The notes beneath the pieces are model-generated. The model did not search any database, was not told where the DNA came from, and was given only the letters and a program-made list of their open reading frames with translations. DNA of 21,952 bases, taken from positions 1 to 21,952 of the forward strand of contig DIFE01000058.1 of the NCBI GenBank assembly GCA_002418985.1, given 5' to 3'. Of this stretch, positions 13,714 to 21,580 are shown piece after piece. The DNA is from Deltaproteobacteria bacterium UBA5756. Its GTDB lineage: Bacteria > Desulfobacterota > Syntrophorhabdia > Syntrophorhabdales > Syntrophorhabdaceae. The first letter of the stretch is position 1; each line of letters opens with the position of its first letter. The translations under genes were made by a program, and so were the position numbers.

Positions 13714-14390
13714 AAGGTGCTGTTCTCTCCCATGATGTAAAGGAGGAGGTCCGTATAATAAACGACCTTCCTTTCTCCCGAAAATGTCTTCATCGCCATG
13801 TGGCACAGCGGGCAAAAGACAACGATGGTTCCCCGCGACTTATCGAGGACGAGGCGTGAGAGCTTTTCCGTGACGTCCTTGTTGATGAAGATCTGGTTGC
13901 CGCCGCAACAGCGGTCTTTCACCGCTTCGCCCGCCACATCACCGCCGAACCGGGTGATGGTTTCCTCCATGACGGTATTGTTCCGTATCGCCGTCTCCTT
14001 CGGCCGCAGCAGTATGCAGCCGTAGTATGGCGTGAACACCTGCCCTTTGAGATCCCTGTCCTGTTTCATGGCCGCAAAGAAGGCCTCGTCGAAGAGGTCC
14101 AGCGGGTGCGTGACCGCAAATTCCCGCTTTTCGTCCGCCTCTCTCAAGTTCTTGTAGCAGGCGGGACAGGGGGCGACGATCTCGCTGAAATGGCCCCTCG
14201 CCTTTTCGAGGTTCTTCTTCGAGAAACCGGCCAGTTCCTTGCGGTCGCCGTACTCGAAGGCGCCGCAGCAGTTCCAGTCGGGTATCTCTTTCAGGGTGTG
14301 GCCCTGTTTCGCGAAAACCTTCTTGATGCCCTTATCGAGTTTGTGTGCCGAGCCCGTCAGGGAGCAGCCCGGGTAGTAGCCATATTCCAT
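13710..14390 (-). CDS. hdrB: Heterodisulfide reductase subunit B-like protein (two CCG domains)
   Basis: 226 residues containing two CCG domains: C9-x31-C41-C42-G with C75-x2-C78, and C125-x35-C161-C162-G with C193-x2-C196. In HdrB these cysteines hold two noncubane [4Fe-4S] clusters that cleave CoM-S-S-CoB. Both motifs are complete here, so a disulfide- or thiol-reducing site is plausible, though this organism would use another substrate. It is shorter than the roughly 290-residue methanogen protein, with shorter inter-domain segments. The start at 14390 lies 1 nt after the hdrC stop, with GAGG upstream. Confidence 0.88.
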   Translation of the reverse strand: MEYGYYPGCSLTGSAHKLDKGIKKVFAKQGHTLKEIPDWNCCGAFEYGDRKELAGFSKKNLEKARGHFSEIVAPCPACYKNLREADEKREFAVTHPLDLFDEAFFAAMKQDRDLKGQVFTPYYGCILLRPKETAIRNNTVMEETITRFGGDVAGEAVKDRCCGGNQIFINKDVTEKLSRLVLDKSRGTIVVFCPLCHMAMKTFSGERKVVYYTDLLLYIMGENSTL

Positions 14391-14391
14391 C

Positions 14392-14850
14392 CTACGTCCT
14401 CTTCACCTTATGGGGCAGATGAATGCCCATGTATTCCATCCATCTCATCATGTGCTTTATGTATCCGCCTTTCAAAAGAAACGGGACGGCCCTCATAAGC
14501 ACGTAGGGCTCGTAGACCCTTCCCCATATGGCGACGGATCCCTTGAAGGCCTTTTCAAAGGGTGATTCCGTGGCATGCACCTGGCGCAGGGCCCGAACCA
14601 CATCGGGTATCCGTATCTCCCAGGGGCAGGCACCGGTACAGCGGTAGCAGCCGGTACAAAAACGAACCAGAGGGTCGTCGGCGGCCACGTCCTTTCCGAG
14701 GAAGAGTTTCTGGAGCATCTCCTGGGGGTTCGTGCTGAGGTCAAGGTCGTTCACCGTGCACACCGATGCGCAGATCTTGCAGCCCAGGCACACGGAGAAA
14801 TCCTGCCTCTCGTAATCGGTGAGTTCTATCGCGTGATCAGTCTTCGGCAT
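14392..14850 (-). CDS. hdrC: Heterodisulfide reductase subunit C-like iron-sulfur protein
   Basis: 152 residues with two [4Fe-4S] motifs: C21/C24/C27/C31 (CLGCKICASVC) and C65/C68/C71/C75 (CTGCYRCTGACP). A helical C-terminus follows. HdrC passes electrons from HdrA to HdrB. The length is slightly under the typical range. The start at 14850 overlaps the upstream gene by 14 nt and has only a weak purine stretch (GAACTGAAAG) as ribosome site, consistent with translational coupling. Confidence 0.9.
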   Translation of the reverse strand: MPKTDHAIELTDYERQDFSVCLGCKICASVCTVNDLDLSTNPQEMLQKLFLGKDVAADDPLVRFCTGCYRCTGACPWEIRIPDVVRALRQVHATESPFEKAFKGSVAIWGRVYEPYVLMRAVPFLLKGGYIKHMMRWMEYMGIHLPHKVKRT

Positions 14851-15841
14851 CTTTCAGTTCGTCCTCGACAAAGGTAAGGTAGGGTATCTGCTCTTCAAGG
14901 CTGCGCCCCGACATGTAGGAGAACATCCCCTGAAGCCTCTCCGAGACGCCCTTGAAATATTTCGTAAGGGGGATCCCCTGGGGGCACGCCTCTTCGCAGG
15001 CCCCGCACCCTACGCAGGTCTGGGAGACATGGAACATCCGTATCAGGTGAAAGAGTTCCTTGCCGCGGGGCATCCCGGTGGAGCCGCTGCGAAAGATCTT
15101 GTTAAAGAGCGCGTCCCCTTTCGGCAGGTATTCGTCACCGTTGAAGACGCAGTCGACACAGTAGCACACGGGGCACATGTCCCTGCAGTTCATGCACATG
15201 ATGCACTTCGAAAAGTCCTTCTCGAACTCCTTCATGTCGATCTGAAATTGGGGGCGCTCTTCGCTCGGAGGGATCTCCATCCGGGCGGGCGCCTCCTCGG
15301 CCTCACCTTCAAGAAGGGACAGGAATGTGTTGCCCTTGTCGGTATAAGCGAATGCCCAGAATTTCCCATCCGCGTCTATCCTGATGCCCGCGTCGCCCAC
15401 AACACCGCGGCGTTCCCGGCAGTTCGTGCAGGCCCACCGCGCCTTGCCGGCATCCTTCGCGAGGCCCTTGAGTTCGTCGCCGGCGGGCGCGTCGCCCTCT
15501 TTCTTCGAAGAGACCGTTCCGAAGCAATCGACGGAGACGGCGATGATATCTTCGGGTTCTATCTGGGTCAGTTTGGCGAGTTCGATGTACGACCGTATCT
15601 CGCAGGGCCGGAGCATAAGGACGATCTGGGCCCCTTTCGCAAAGAGCCGGCGCAGGTAGAGGGCACCATTCATGGCGAAGACGGGGTTCATAAGCGCGTA
15701 GTTATCTAGTTTGTCCTTGAAGATCCGGTGGTATACTTTGCTCGAGTCCTTCTCGAAACCCATCACCAGGTACTGCTCCTGCTCCAGAAACTTGTTGAGG
15801 GCGCCTTCGACTTGACCGTTCGTTATCTTCTTACCGAGCAT
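14837..15841 (-). CDS. FrhB/FdhB-like flavin iron-sulfur subunit (F420 hydrogenase/formate dehydrogenase beta family)
   Basis: 334 residues. The FrhB/FdhB family marks are LRPCEIRSYIEL (77-88, C80) and VDCFGTV (104-110, C106). An extra CxxC pair is at C138/C141. FeS motifs are C213/C216/C219/C223 running into CPVCYC (C226, C228, C231), and C276/C279/C282/C286. Members oxidise or reduce F420, NAD(P)H or a partner subunit through FAD; in bacteria without F420 they often sit with formate dehydrogenase or Hdr subunits. No formate dehydrogenase catalytic subunit is in this window. The start at 15841 has AAAGGAAAAG upstream and overlaps mvhD by 11 nt. Confidence 0.8.
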   Translation of the reverse strand: MLGKKITNGQVEGALNKFLEQEQYLVMGFEKDSSKVYHRIFKDKLDNYALMNPVFAMNGALYLRRLFAKGAQIVLMLRPCEIRSYIELAKLTQIEPEDIIAVSVDCFGTVSSKKEGDAPAGDELKGLAKDAGKARWACTNCRERRGVVGDAGIRIDADGKFWAFAYTDKGNTFLSLLEGEAEEAPARMEIPPSEERPQFQIDMKEFEKDFSKCIMCMNCRDMCPVCYCVDCVFNGDEYLPKGDALFNKIFRSGSTGMPRGKELFHLIRMFHVSQTCVGCGACEEACPQGIPLTKYFKGVSERLQGMFSYMSGRSLEEQIPYLTFVEDELKDAED

Positions 15842-16238
15842 TTTTCTTTTCCTTTATCTCGTTGTACATTTGCGTAACCTTTTCAACGAAACGCCGCGCC
15901 TCGGCGGCGCTCACCCAGAACAAACGGAGCTTGTCCTTCAACCCGAAGGCATCCAGCTGTTCTTTGAGGGCAGCTATCTTCCTGCGGGTGTAATAATTCC
16001 CCTTGATGAAGTGGCAGTCGCCCGGGTGGCATCCCGCCACAAAGACACCGTCGGCTCCCTCAAAGATCGCCTTGATGATGAAGGCCGGATCAACCCTGCT
16101 CGAGCAGGGGACCTGTATGAGCTTCACCCCGTCGGGATATTTCATCCTGAGACTCCCTGCCATCTCCGACGCCTTGAACGTGCAGAACGAACAGGCGAAA
16201 CCGACGATCTCCGGGTTCTTTTCCATCTTTTCTTCCAT
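15831..16238 (-). CDS. mvhD: MvhD/FlpD-like [2Fe-2S] electron-transfer subunit
   Basis: 135 residues, the full length of the stand-alone MvhD domain. The five conserved cysteines are C16, C19, C45, C70 and C75 (GFACSFCTF, VPCSSRVDP, GCHPGDCHF). In methanogens MvhD links a hydrogenase or formate dehydrogenase to HdrA. Here it follows an HdrA gene after 22 bp and precedes the FrhB-like gene, suggesting the chain donor-FrhB-MvhD-HdrA. This HdrA-MvhD order resembles QmoB, in which the two are fused. Confidence 0.93.
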   Translation of the reverse strand: MEEKMEKNPEIVGFACSFCTFKASEMAGSLRMKYPDGVKLIQVPCSSRVDPAFIIKAIFEGADGVFVAGCHPGDCHFIKGNYYTRRKIAALKEQLDAFGLKDKLRLFWVSAAEARRFVEKVTQMYNEIKEKKNAR

Positions 16239-16260
16239 TACCTTACCCCTGCCGACATTT

Positions 16261-17934
16261 TCATATTGCCTCCAAAAGGGCGCTTATCTCATCGTCGATG
16301 ATGCTGTCCACATACCCCTTGAGGCTGATCGCAGACGATGGACAGGTGGCGTTGCAGAGCCCGCAGCCCATGCAGGCCGCCTCCTCGACGTGCACCACCC
16401 TCTTTTCTTCGTCAAATTTTATGGCCTTGGCAACACAGGCCTGTTCGCACATGCGGCACCCGCTGCACCTCTTGGGATCGACAATGGAAATGAAGGGATC
16501 CACAAAGGCGTAGCCCAGGTTCAAAAACCCGTAAAGTTTCAGGGCCGACGCCCTGCCGTGGTTTATCGACTCTTCCACGTCCTTCGGCCCCGAACAAGAC
16601 CCGGCGATGAAGATGCCCTTGACCGCCGTATCGAAAGGCCTGAGCTTGATATGGGCCTCAAGGAAGAACTTGTCCTTGTCGAGGCTTATCTTGAGAAGCG
16701 TCGCCATCTCTTTGCTCGTTTCCGGGGGCGACATACCGATGGAGAGAACGACAAGGTCAAATTCCCTCTCGAAGGTCTCCCCAAGTAGCGTGTCTTCGCC
16801 CCTGAGAACAACCCCGGCTGGTGTGGGAATGATCTCCCCGATGTTTGCACGGGTGAAGAGCACGCCCTTTTCCTGGGTGTCCTCGAAGAATTCCTCTCCG
16901 CCGCGCGGATGGGCCCGCACGTCCATGTAAAAGGACTCGACATAAGAATCGTTGTATTTTTCCTTGATCGCCTCGCTGGCCCTCAGGGCATTGATGCAGC
17001 ATATCCGGGAGCAGTAAGGCCTGCCGATCTGCTCGTCCCTCGACCCGATGCAGTGCAGGACGGCAACCCTGGGTTTGTCCGGCAGATTGAGACTATCGCC
17101 CGCCTTCTCCAGGTCAAGCGTGGTCACGATGCGGGGATCCCTGCCATAGCCCAGCTCAGGTTTTATGTGGGGATCGAAGGGAGAAAAACCAATGGATAGC
17201 ACCACTCCGCCGACGGTGATTTTCTTTTCCCCTGCCGGCGTGTCGAGTGTGGCCGTGTAATTGCCGAAAAAACCTTCGAAGTTGGAAAGTTTTGTCGATG
17301 TAAAGATCTCCACATTCGACCTTGCCTTAAGTTCCTTTTCCATTTCCTCGACGATGCCGGCGCCGCTCACCCTTGACGGCCACACGCTTTTCAGCTCTCG
17401 CACGTGGCCTCCCAGTTCTTCCCCCATTTCCACGAGGTAGACGTGCATGCCCATCTTGGAGAGAAAAAGCGCCGCGCTGAGGCCCGAAACGCCGCCGCCT
17501 ATTACCAGCGCAGATTTGTTGACCTCGACCTGCTTCTCTTCAAGGGGCACGTAATGCGCCGCACCATACAGTCCCGAGAGGATAAGCCTCTTCGCCTTTT
17601 CCGTGTTCCGATCGATGTCATCGCCCACCCAGCTGCAGTGCTCGCGAATACTCACCCTTCTCAACAGGAAAGGGTTCACATCCTTTTTTCTCAGGAGGTC
17701 CTTGAAGAGCTCCCCGTGGAGCGAGGGCGCACAGGAAGCGATGATCACCCGGTCGAGTCCGTGCTTCTCGATGCTTTCCGTGATCATATCCTGGCCCGGT
17801 TCGGAGCATACGAAGGGGTAATCCTCGGAAACGGTCACCTGTGGGTACTTTTTGAAATACTCGCTCAATCTCTTGACATCCACGGTATGTTTGATATTGT
17901 GCCCGCAGTGGCAGATAAAGATACCTGTTTTCAT
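16261..17934 (-). CDS. hdrA: HdrA paralog with N-terminal domain and two ferredoxin motifs, lacking the DCSxC motif
   Basis: 557 residues. The N-terminal HdrA domain (1-135) has C8, C10, C43, C68 and C100. The FAD motif is ALVIGGGVSGLSAA (142-155). The HdrA cysteine set is CIGSRDEQIGRPYCSRICC (C295, C308, C312, C313). C-terminal [4Fe-4S] motifs are C490/C493/C496/C500 and C521/C524/C527/C531. After the ELGGHVREL segment (173-181), where a canonical HdrA has DCSxCxLSPK, this protein has no cysteine. So it complements the fused paralog upstream, which has that motif but lacks both the N-terminal domain and the C-terminal ferredoxin pair. ATG 17934 overlaps the upstream stop in ATGA. Confidence 0.92.
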   Translation of the reverse strand: MKTGIFICHCGHNIKHTVDVKRLSEYFKKYPQVTVSEDYPFVCSEPGQDMITESIEKHGLDRVIIASCAPSLHGELFKDLLRKKDVNPFLLRRVSIREHCSWVGDDIDRNTEKAKRLILSGLYGAAHYVPLEEKQVEVNKSALVIGGGVSGLSAALFLSKMGMHVYLVEMGEELGGHVRELKSVWPSRVSGAGIVEEMEKELKARSNVEIFTSTKLSNFEGFFGNYTATLDTPAGEKKITVGGVVLSIGFSPFDPHIKPELGYGRDPRIVTTLDLEKAGDSLNLPDKPRVAVLHCIGSRDEQIGRPYCSRICCINALRASEAIKEKYNDSYVESFYMDVRAHPRGGEEFFEDTQEKGVLFTRANIGEIIPTPAGVVLRGEDTLLGETFEREFDLVVLSIGMSPPETSKEMATLLKISLDKDKFFLEAHIKLRPFDTAVKGIFIAGSCSGPKDVEESINHGRASALKLYGFLNLGYAFVDPFISIVDPKRCSGCRMCEQACVAKAIKFDEEKRVVHVEEAACMGCGLCNATCPSSAISLKGYVDSIIDDEISALLEAI

Positions 17935-20645
17935 GAAAATATGTCCTTTGCGATGTATTCCATGCACCGTGACGCCGCCTCGCCGCCGGAGGCCACCGTA
18001 TCGGGAACGTCCTTGGGCCCCGAGCCCATGCCGCACACGAAGACGCCCTCGACGTTCGTCTTTGAAGGCGCTATCGCATCCACCTTTATAAAGCCGTATT
18101 CGTCGCGCTCGAGAGACATCATTTCGCACAGGGCCTCTATTCCTTTGTGAGGCCTCACACCCGTGGCAAGAATCACCAGGTCCGCCTCTATCTCACGCAG
18201 TTCGCCGCTCAGCATGTCCTCGACCCTCACCAGGAGGCCGTCCTTGCCTTTTATCACCTCGCCGGGGATTCCCCGGATGTAAAAGGTGCCGTTCTCCTGG
18301 GTCGTCTTGTAAAACTCTTCGTAACCTTTCCCGTAGGCCCTCACATCGATGTAGGAAACATAGATCTCGGCGCCTTTGATCCGGTCCCGTACGATACTCG
18401 CGTGTTTTGCCGTGTACATGCAGCACACCCGCGAGCAGTAACGGGCCCCGCTCTGGCGGTCCCGTGAACCGACGCACTGGATGAAATAGAACCGTTTGGG
18501 TTCCTTTCCGTTGAGCAGGATGTCCCCCCCTGTCGGTCCCGTCACGGAGCATATCCTTTCAAATTCTATCCCTGTTATCACTCCTTCGAGGGTCCCGTAA
18601 CCGAGTTCCTTCTTTTCCGTGGGGTCATAAAGATCGAACCCCGGGGCAAGCACGATGCCGTCAAAGTCCATGTCAACGATCTCGTCCTTCATCATGTGAT
18701 CGATGGCCTTCACCTCGCAGCGTCGCTCGCACTCGCCGCACTGGATGCAGCCTTCCACCTGACCGGCGAGGCACCGCGACGCCTCGGCCATGGCCTCTTC
18801 GGGAGGATAACCGAGCCCCACCTCGCGAAAATCGCTTATCCTCTCGCCGACGGGTTCCTCGGGCATTGCTATCCTGTGCTGCGCACGGATCCGGCCGGTG
18901 AGAGCGCCAAGCTCCTCCGCCGTGAGCTTTTGCGGCTCACCCCTTTGCGCTTCACCTGCGGGCATCTCGCCCTTCAGGTAAGCGCTTATTGACCTTGCCG
19001 CCGTCTTTCCCGCCGCGATGGCGTCCACGACATACGCGGGCCCGGTGACCACATCACCGCCCGCGAAGACTCCCTCGATGTTCGTTGCGCCTGTCGACGG
19101 GTCTATCGTTATTGTCCCGCCTTTGCCCATTGCCAGGCCGATCGACTCAAGGAAAGAGGTCTGCACTGCCTGTCCCAGGGCCGTTATGACACAGTCCACA
19201 GGTATCGAGAATTCCGAGCCGGCCTTCGCCACGGGGCGGCGGCGGCCGCTTTCGTCGGGTTCGCCCAGTTCCATGCGAACGCACTCCATCTTCGCCACTT
19301 TGCCGCCCTCACCCAGGAAACGAACAGGCGCGGCAAGAAATTCGATCTCTATCCCTTCGTGAAGCAGCGCCTCTATTTCTTCGTCCGCCGCCGGCATCTC
19401 TTCACGGGTGCGGCGGTAGACGATCCTGACAGACTCGCTCCCCAGCCTTTTGGCCGTCCTGGCACAGTCAACGGCGGTATTCCCTCCGCCTATGACGGCA
19501 ACCTGCGCTCCTGGCGAGGTGTGCTCGCCGTTGTTGACGCCGCTGAGGAACCTGATGCCGTCGACAATGCCGCTCAATGTCTCGCCATCGACACTGAGGG
19601 GAAGCCCTTTCGGGGCGCCCGTCGCCACAAAGATGGCCTCGTTTGCACCCTTGATCTCAAGGGCGGCCGTCTGTCCGCCGATCTCGACGCCGCACCGGAT
19701 GTCGACCCCGAGTCTGCGGATATAATCTATCTCGTTTTTCACTTCGTCTTTGGGCAGCCTGTATTCGGGTATGGCGTACCGCAGCATTCCGCCCGCCTCG
19801 GGGAGGGCCTCGTACACGGTCACGTCATGGCCTTCCAGGGCAAGGTCGTGGGCGCAGGCAAGACCTGCCGGTCCGGCCCCGATGACGGCCACCTTCCTGC
19901 CGGTCTTCTGCACCTGGGCAACCTCGAGGGTCGTAATGTCAAAGCTGTCCACGGCAAAACGCTTCAAATCCCTTATTGCCAGCGGCGCGTCGAGCTGCCC
20001 CCGGTTGCACACACTTTCGCAGGGCGCGTAGCAGACCCTGCCGCATACGGACGGAAAGGGGTTCGTCGCCCTGATGAGCTTGTAGGCCTCGGCAAACCTT
20101 CCTTCGCTGATGTGCTTCAAGTACCCCGGCACATTCGTATTGATGGGACAGGCGTCCATACAGGCCGCCTTGCAGAGGCGTTCCTCGCGCTTGTCGATGG
20201 AGGCCTTGTTGGGTATTGCCTGGGGAAAGGGGATATAGATCGCCCTTCTCGGCCCCGTCCCCATGTTGAATTCGCTCTTCATCACCACGGGACAGCCCTC
20301 GGAACAGACCCCGCAGGCGGTGCATTTCTTCATGTCAACGTAGCGGGCCTTTTTCAGGACGGTGACGGTGAATCCCCTGCCTTTTTTCTTTACCGCCATC
20401 GGCTTCGCCCAGGAGAGAAGGTCGATCTTCTGCTGTAGGGCCACCTCCACCATCTTCGGCGAGAGCGTGCATGTCGAGCAATCGAGGGTGGGGAATGTCT
20501 TGTCGAGCTGGATCATCCTGCCGCCTATGGAGGGGCCTTCTTCCAGCATGGTCACGTTGATGCCGCAGGATGCGAGCTCCAGGGCGGCGGTTATACCGCC
20601 TATCCCTCCCCCTACGACCAGAACATTTCTTTCTTTTTCGTCCAT
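17931..20645 (-). CDS. hdrA: HdrA with an inserted GltD/NfnB-type NAD(P)H:flavin oxidoreductase module
   Basis: 904 residues in three parts. Part one is HdrA-type: VVGGGIGGITAA (10-21), GGRMIQLDKTFPT, DCSTC (C56, C59), and C108/C111/C114/C118. Part two (about 150-560) is a complete GltD/NfnB unit: C158/C162/C166 and C201/C205/C209/C213 clusters, FAD site AVIGAGPAGLACA (253-265), NAD(P)H site AVIGGGNTAVDCA (383-395), and a closing GVFAGGDVVTGPAYVVDAI. Part three returns to HdrA: C633/C636/C639/C643, then CVGSRDRQSGARYCSRVCC (C724, C737, C741, C742) and GVFVCGMGSGPKDV. It has no C-terminal ferredoxin pair. It should hold at least two FADs and react with NAD(P)H. Its ATG shares one base with the etfA stop. 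Confidence 0.93.
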   Translation of the reverse strand: MDEKERNVLVVGGGIGGITAALELASCGINVTMLEEGPSIGGRMIQLDKTFPTLDCSTCTLSPKMVEVALQQKIDLLSWAKPMAVKKKGRGFTVTVLKKARYVDMKKCTACGVCSEGCPVVMKSEFNMGTGPRRAIYIPFPQAIPNKASIDKREERLCKAACMDACPINTNVPGYLKHISEGRFAEAYKLIRATNPFPSVCGRVCYAPCESVCNRGQLDAPLAIRDLKRFAVDSFDITTLEVAQVQKTGRKVAVIGAGPAGLACAHDLALEGHDVTVYEALPEAGGMLRYAIPEYRLPKDEVKNEIDYIRRLGVDIRCGVEIGGQTAALEIKGANEAIFVATGAPKGLPLSVDGETLSGIVDGIRFLSGVNNGEHTSPGAQVAVIGGGNTAVDCARTAKRLGSESVRIVYRRTREEMPAADEEIEALLHEGIEIEFLAAPVRFLGEGGKVAKMECVRMELGEPDESGRRRPVAKAGSEFSIPVDCVITALGQAVQTSFLESIGLAMGKGGTITIDPSTGATNIEGVFAGGDVVTGPAYVVDAIAAGKTAARSISAYLKGEMPAGEAQRGEPQKLTAEELGALTGRIRAQHRIAMPEEPVGERISDFREVGLGYPPEEAMAEASRCLAGQVEGCIQCGECERRCEVKAIDHMMKDEIVDMDFDGIVLAPGFDLYDPTEKKELGYGTLEGVITGIEFERICSVTGPTGGDILLNGKEPKRFYFIQCVGSRDRQSGARYCSRVCCMYTAKHASIVRDRIKGAEIYVSYIDVRAYGKGYEEFYKTTQENGTFYIRGIPGEVIKGKDGLLVRVEDMLSGELREIEADLVILATGVRPHKGIEALCEMMSLERDEYGFIKVDAIAPSKTNVEGVFVCGMGSGPKDVPDTVASGGEAASRCMEYIAKDIFS

Positions 20646-21580
20646 CAGCCCTTTGCTATCTCTTTAAGTTTGTCCCGCACCTTGTGGATGTCCCCGATGA
20701 TCCCGTAATGGGCGTACTGGAAGATCGGTGCCTCGGCGTCCTTGTTGACGGCGATGATGCAGTCGGAATCCTTCATGCCCGCGATGTGCTGGAAGGCGCC
20801 CGAGATGCCCATGGCGAGGTAGACCTTCGGTTTCACGGTCTTGCCCGATGTTCCCACCTGCCGCGCCTTGGGGAGCCACAGCTTGTCGATAACGGGCCGC
20901 GATCCGGAAAGGACCGCCCTTAAGACGCCCGCAAGCTCTTCATAGGATGCGACCTCATCCTGGTTCCCGATGCCCCTGCCTATGGAGAGGAGGAACTCCG
21001 CCTTGGTGATATCGATGTCCGATTTCTCTTCTTCCACGTAATCCACAAATGTGCGGCTGTCGACTGCGGGCACGCCTTCCATGGTTTCGGCTTTTGCCGC
21101 CGCCGCCTTCTCCCCGGCAAATTCCCTGAAGCTGCCGCTTCTGACGGTAAGGACCGCAGGTCCGCCCGAGGCCTTGAACTGTCCGAAGACCTTGTCGGAA
21201 TAGTAGCTCTTCAGGAAAACGCCTGCCTCCTTGTCATAAGCGCTCACATCGGTGATAACGGGAAACCCGTAAAGGCCCGCCGCGTAGGCGGCCGCTTCGG
21301 TCCCCGAGGAGGACTGGGTAAAAAGGATATAGTCCGGCTTGCCGCGCGCGCCGAAGACCTGTTCCAGTATCCTGCCCATGTTCATGGGGTTGAGGTAGAC
21401 ATCTTCGGCTGACTTCACCTTCACAACGGCGTCCACAAGCTTTTCGTTGATCTCGTATGCACCATCGGGTGCGAGGAGGACCATTTCTTTCCCGAGAAGG
21501 GCGCCAAGGCCGATGGAGTCGAGGTTTCTCTCCTCGAAAACCCCCCGCCTCACCTCTGACACTATCAATGCGTAACTCAT
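20645..21580 (-). CDS. etfA: Electron-transfer flavoprotein alpha subunit
   Basis: 311 residues, normal for EtfA. The C-terminal FAD domain is clear: RQVGTSGKTVKP (240-251), YLAMGISGAFQHIAGM (254-269), AVNKDAEAPIFQYAHYGIIGD (277-297). The N-terminal domain has the usual TQSSSGTEAAAYAAG core. ETF accepts electrons from acyl-CoA and related dehydrogenases. I chose ATG 21580 (MSYALIVSE) because it begins the domain exactly and overlaps the etfB stop in ATGA, with GGGGGTG upstream; the longer frame is an antecedent of etfB in another register. Being first in the Hdr operon, it implies that the Hdr complex exchanges electrons with acyl-CoA oxidation. Confidence 0.95.
   Translation of the reverse strand: MSYALIVSEVRRGVFEERNLDSIGLGALLGKEMVLLAPDGAYEINEKLVDAVVKVKSAEDVYLNPMNMGRILEQVFGARGKPDYILFTQSSSGTEAAAYAAGLYGFPVITDVSAYDKEAGVFLKSYYSDKVFGQFKASGGPAVLTVRSGSFREFAGEKAAAAKAETMEGVPAVDSRTFVDYVEEEKSDIDITKAEFLLSIGRGIGNQDEVASYEELAGVLRAVLSGSRPVIDKLWLPKARQVGTSGKTVKPKVYLAMGISGAFQHIAGMKDSDCIIAVNKDAEAPIFQYAHYGIIGDIHKVRDKLKEIAKG

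Noticed and set aside
19359..20438. Plus-strand 359-residue ORF opposite the HdrA/GltD fusion
   Set aside because: Antisense of a strongly supported gene; no motif, and the open frame follows from GC-rich third positions.
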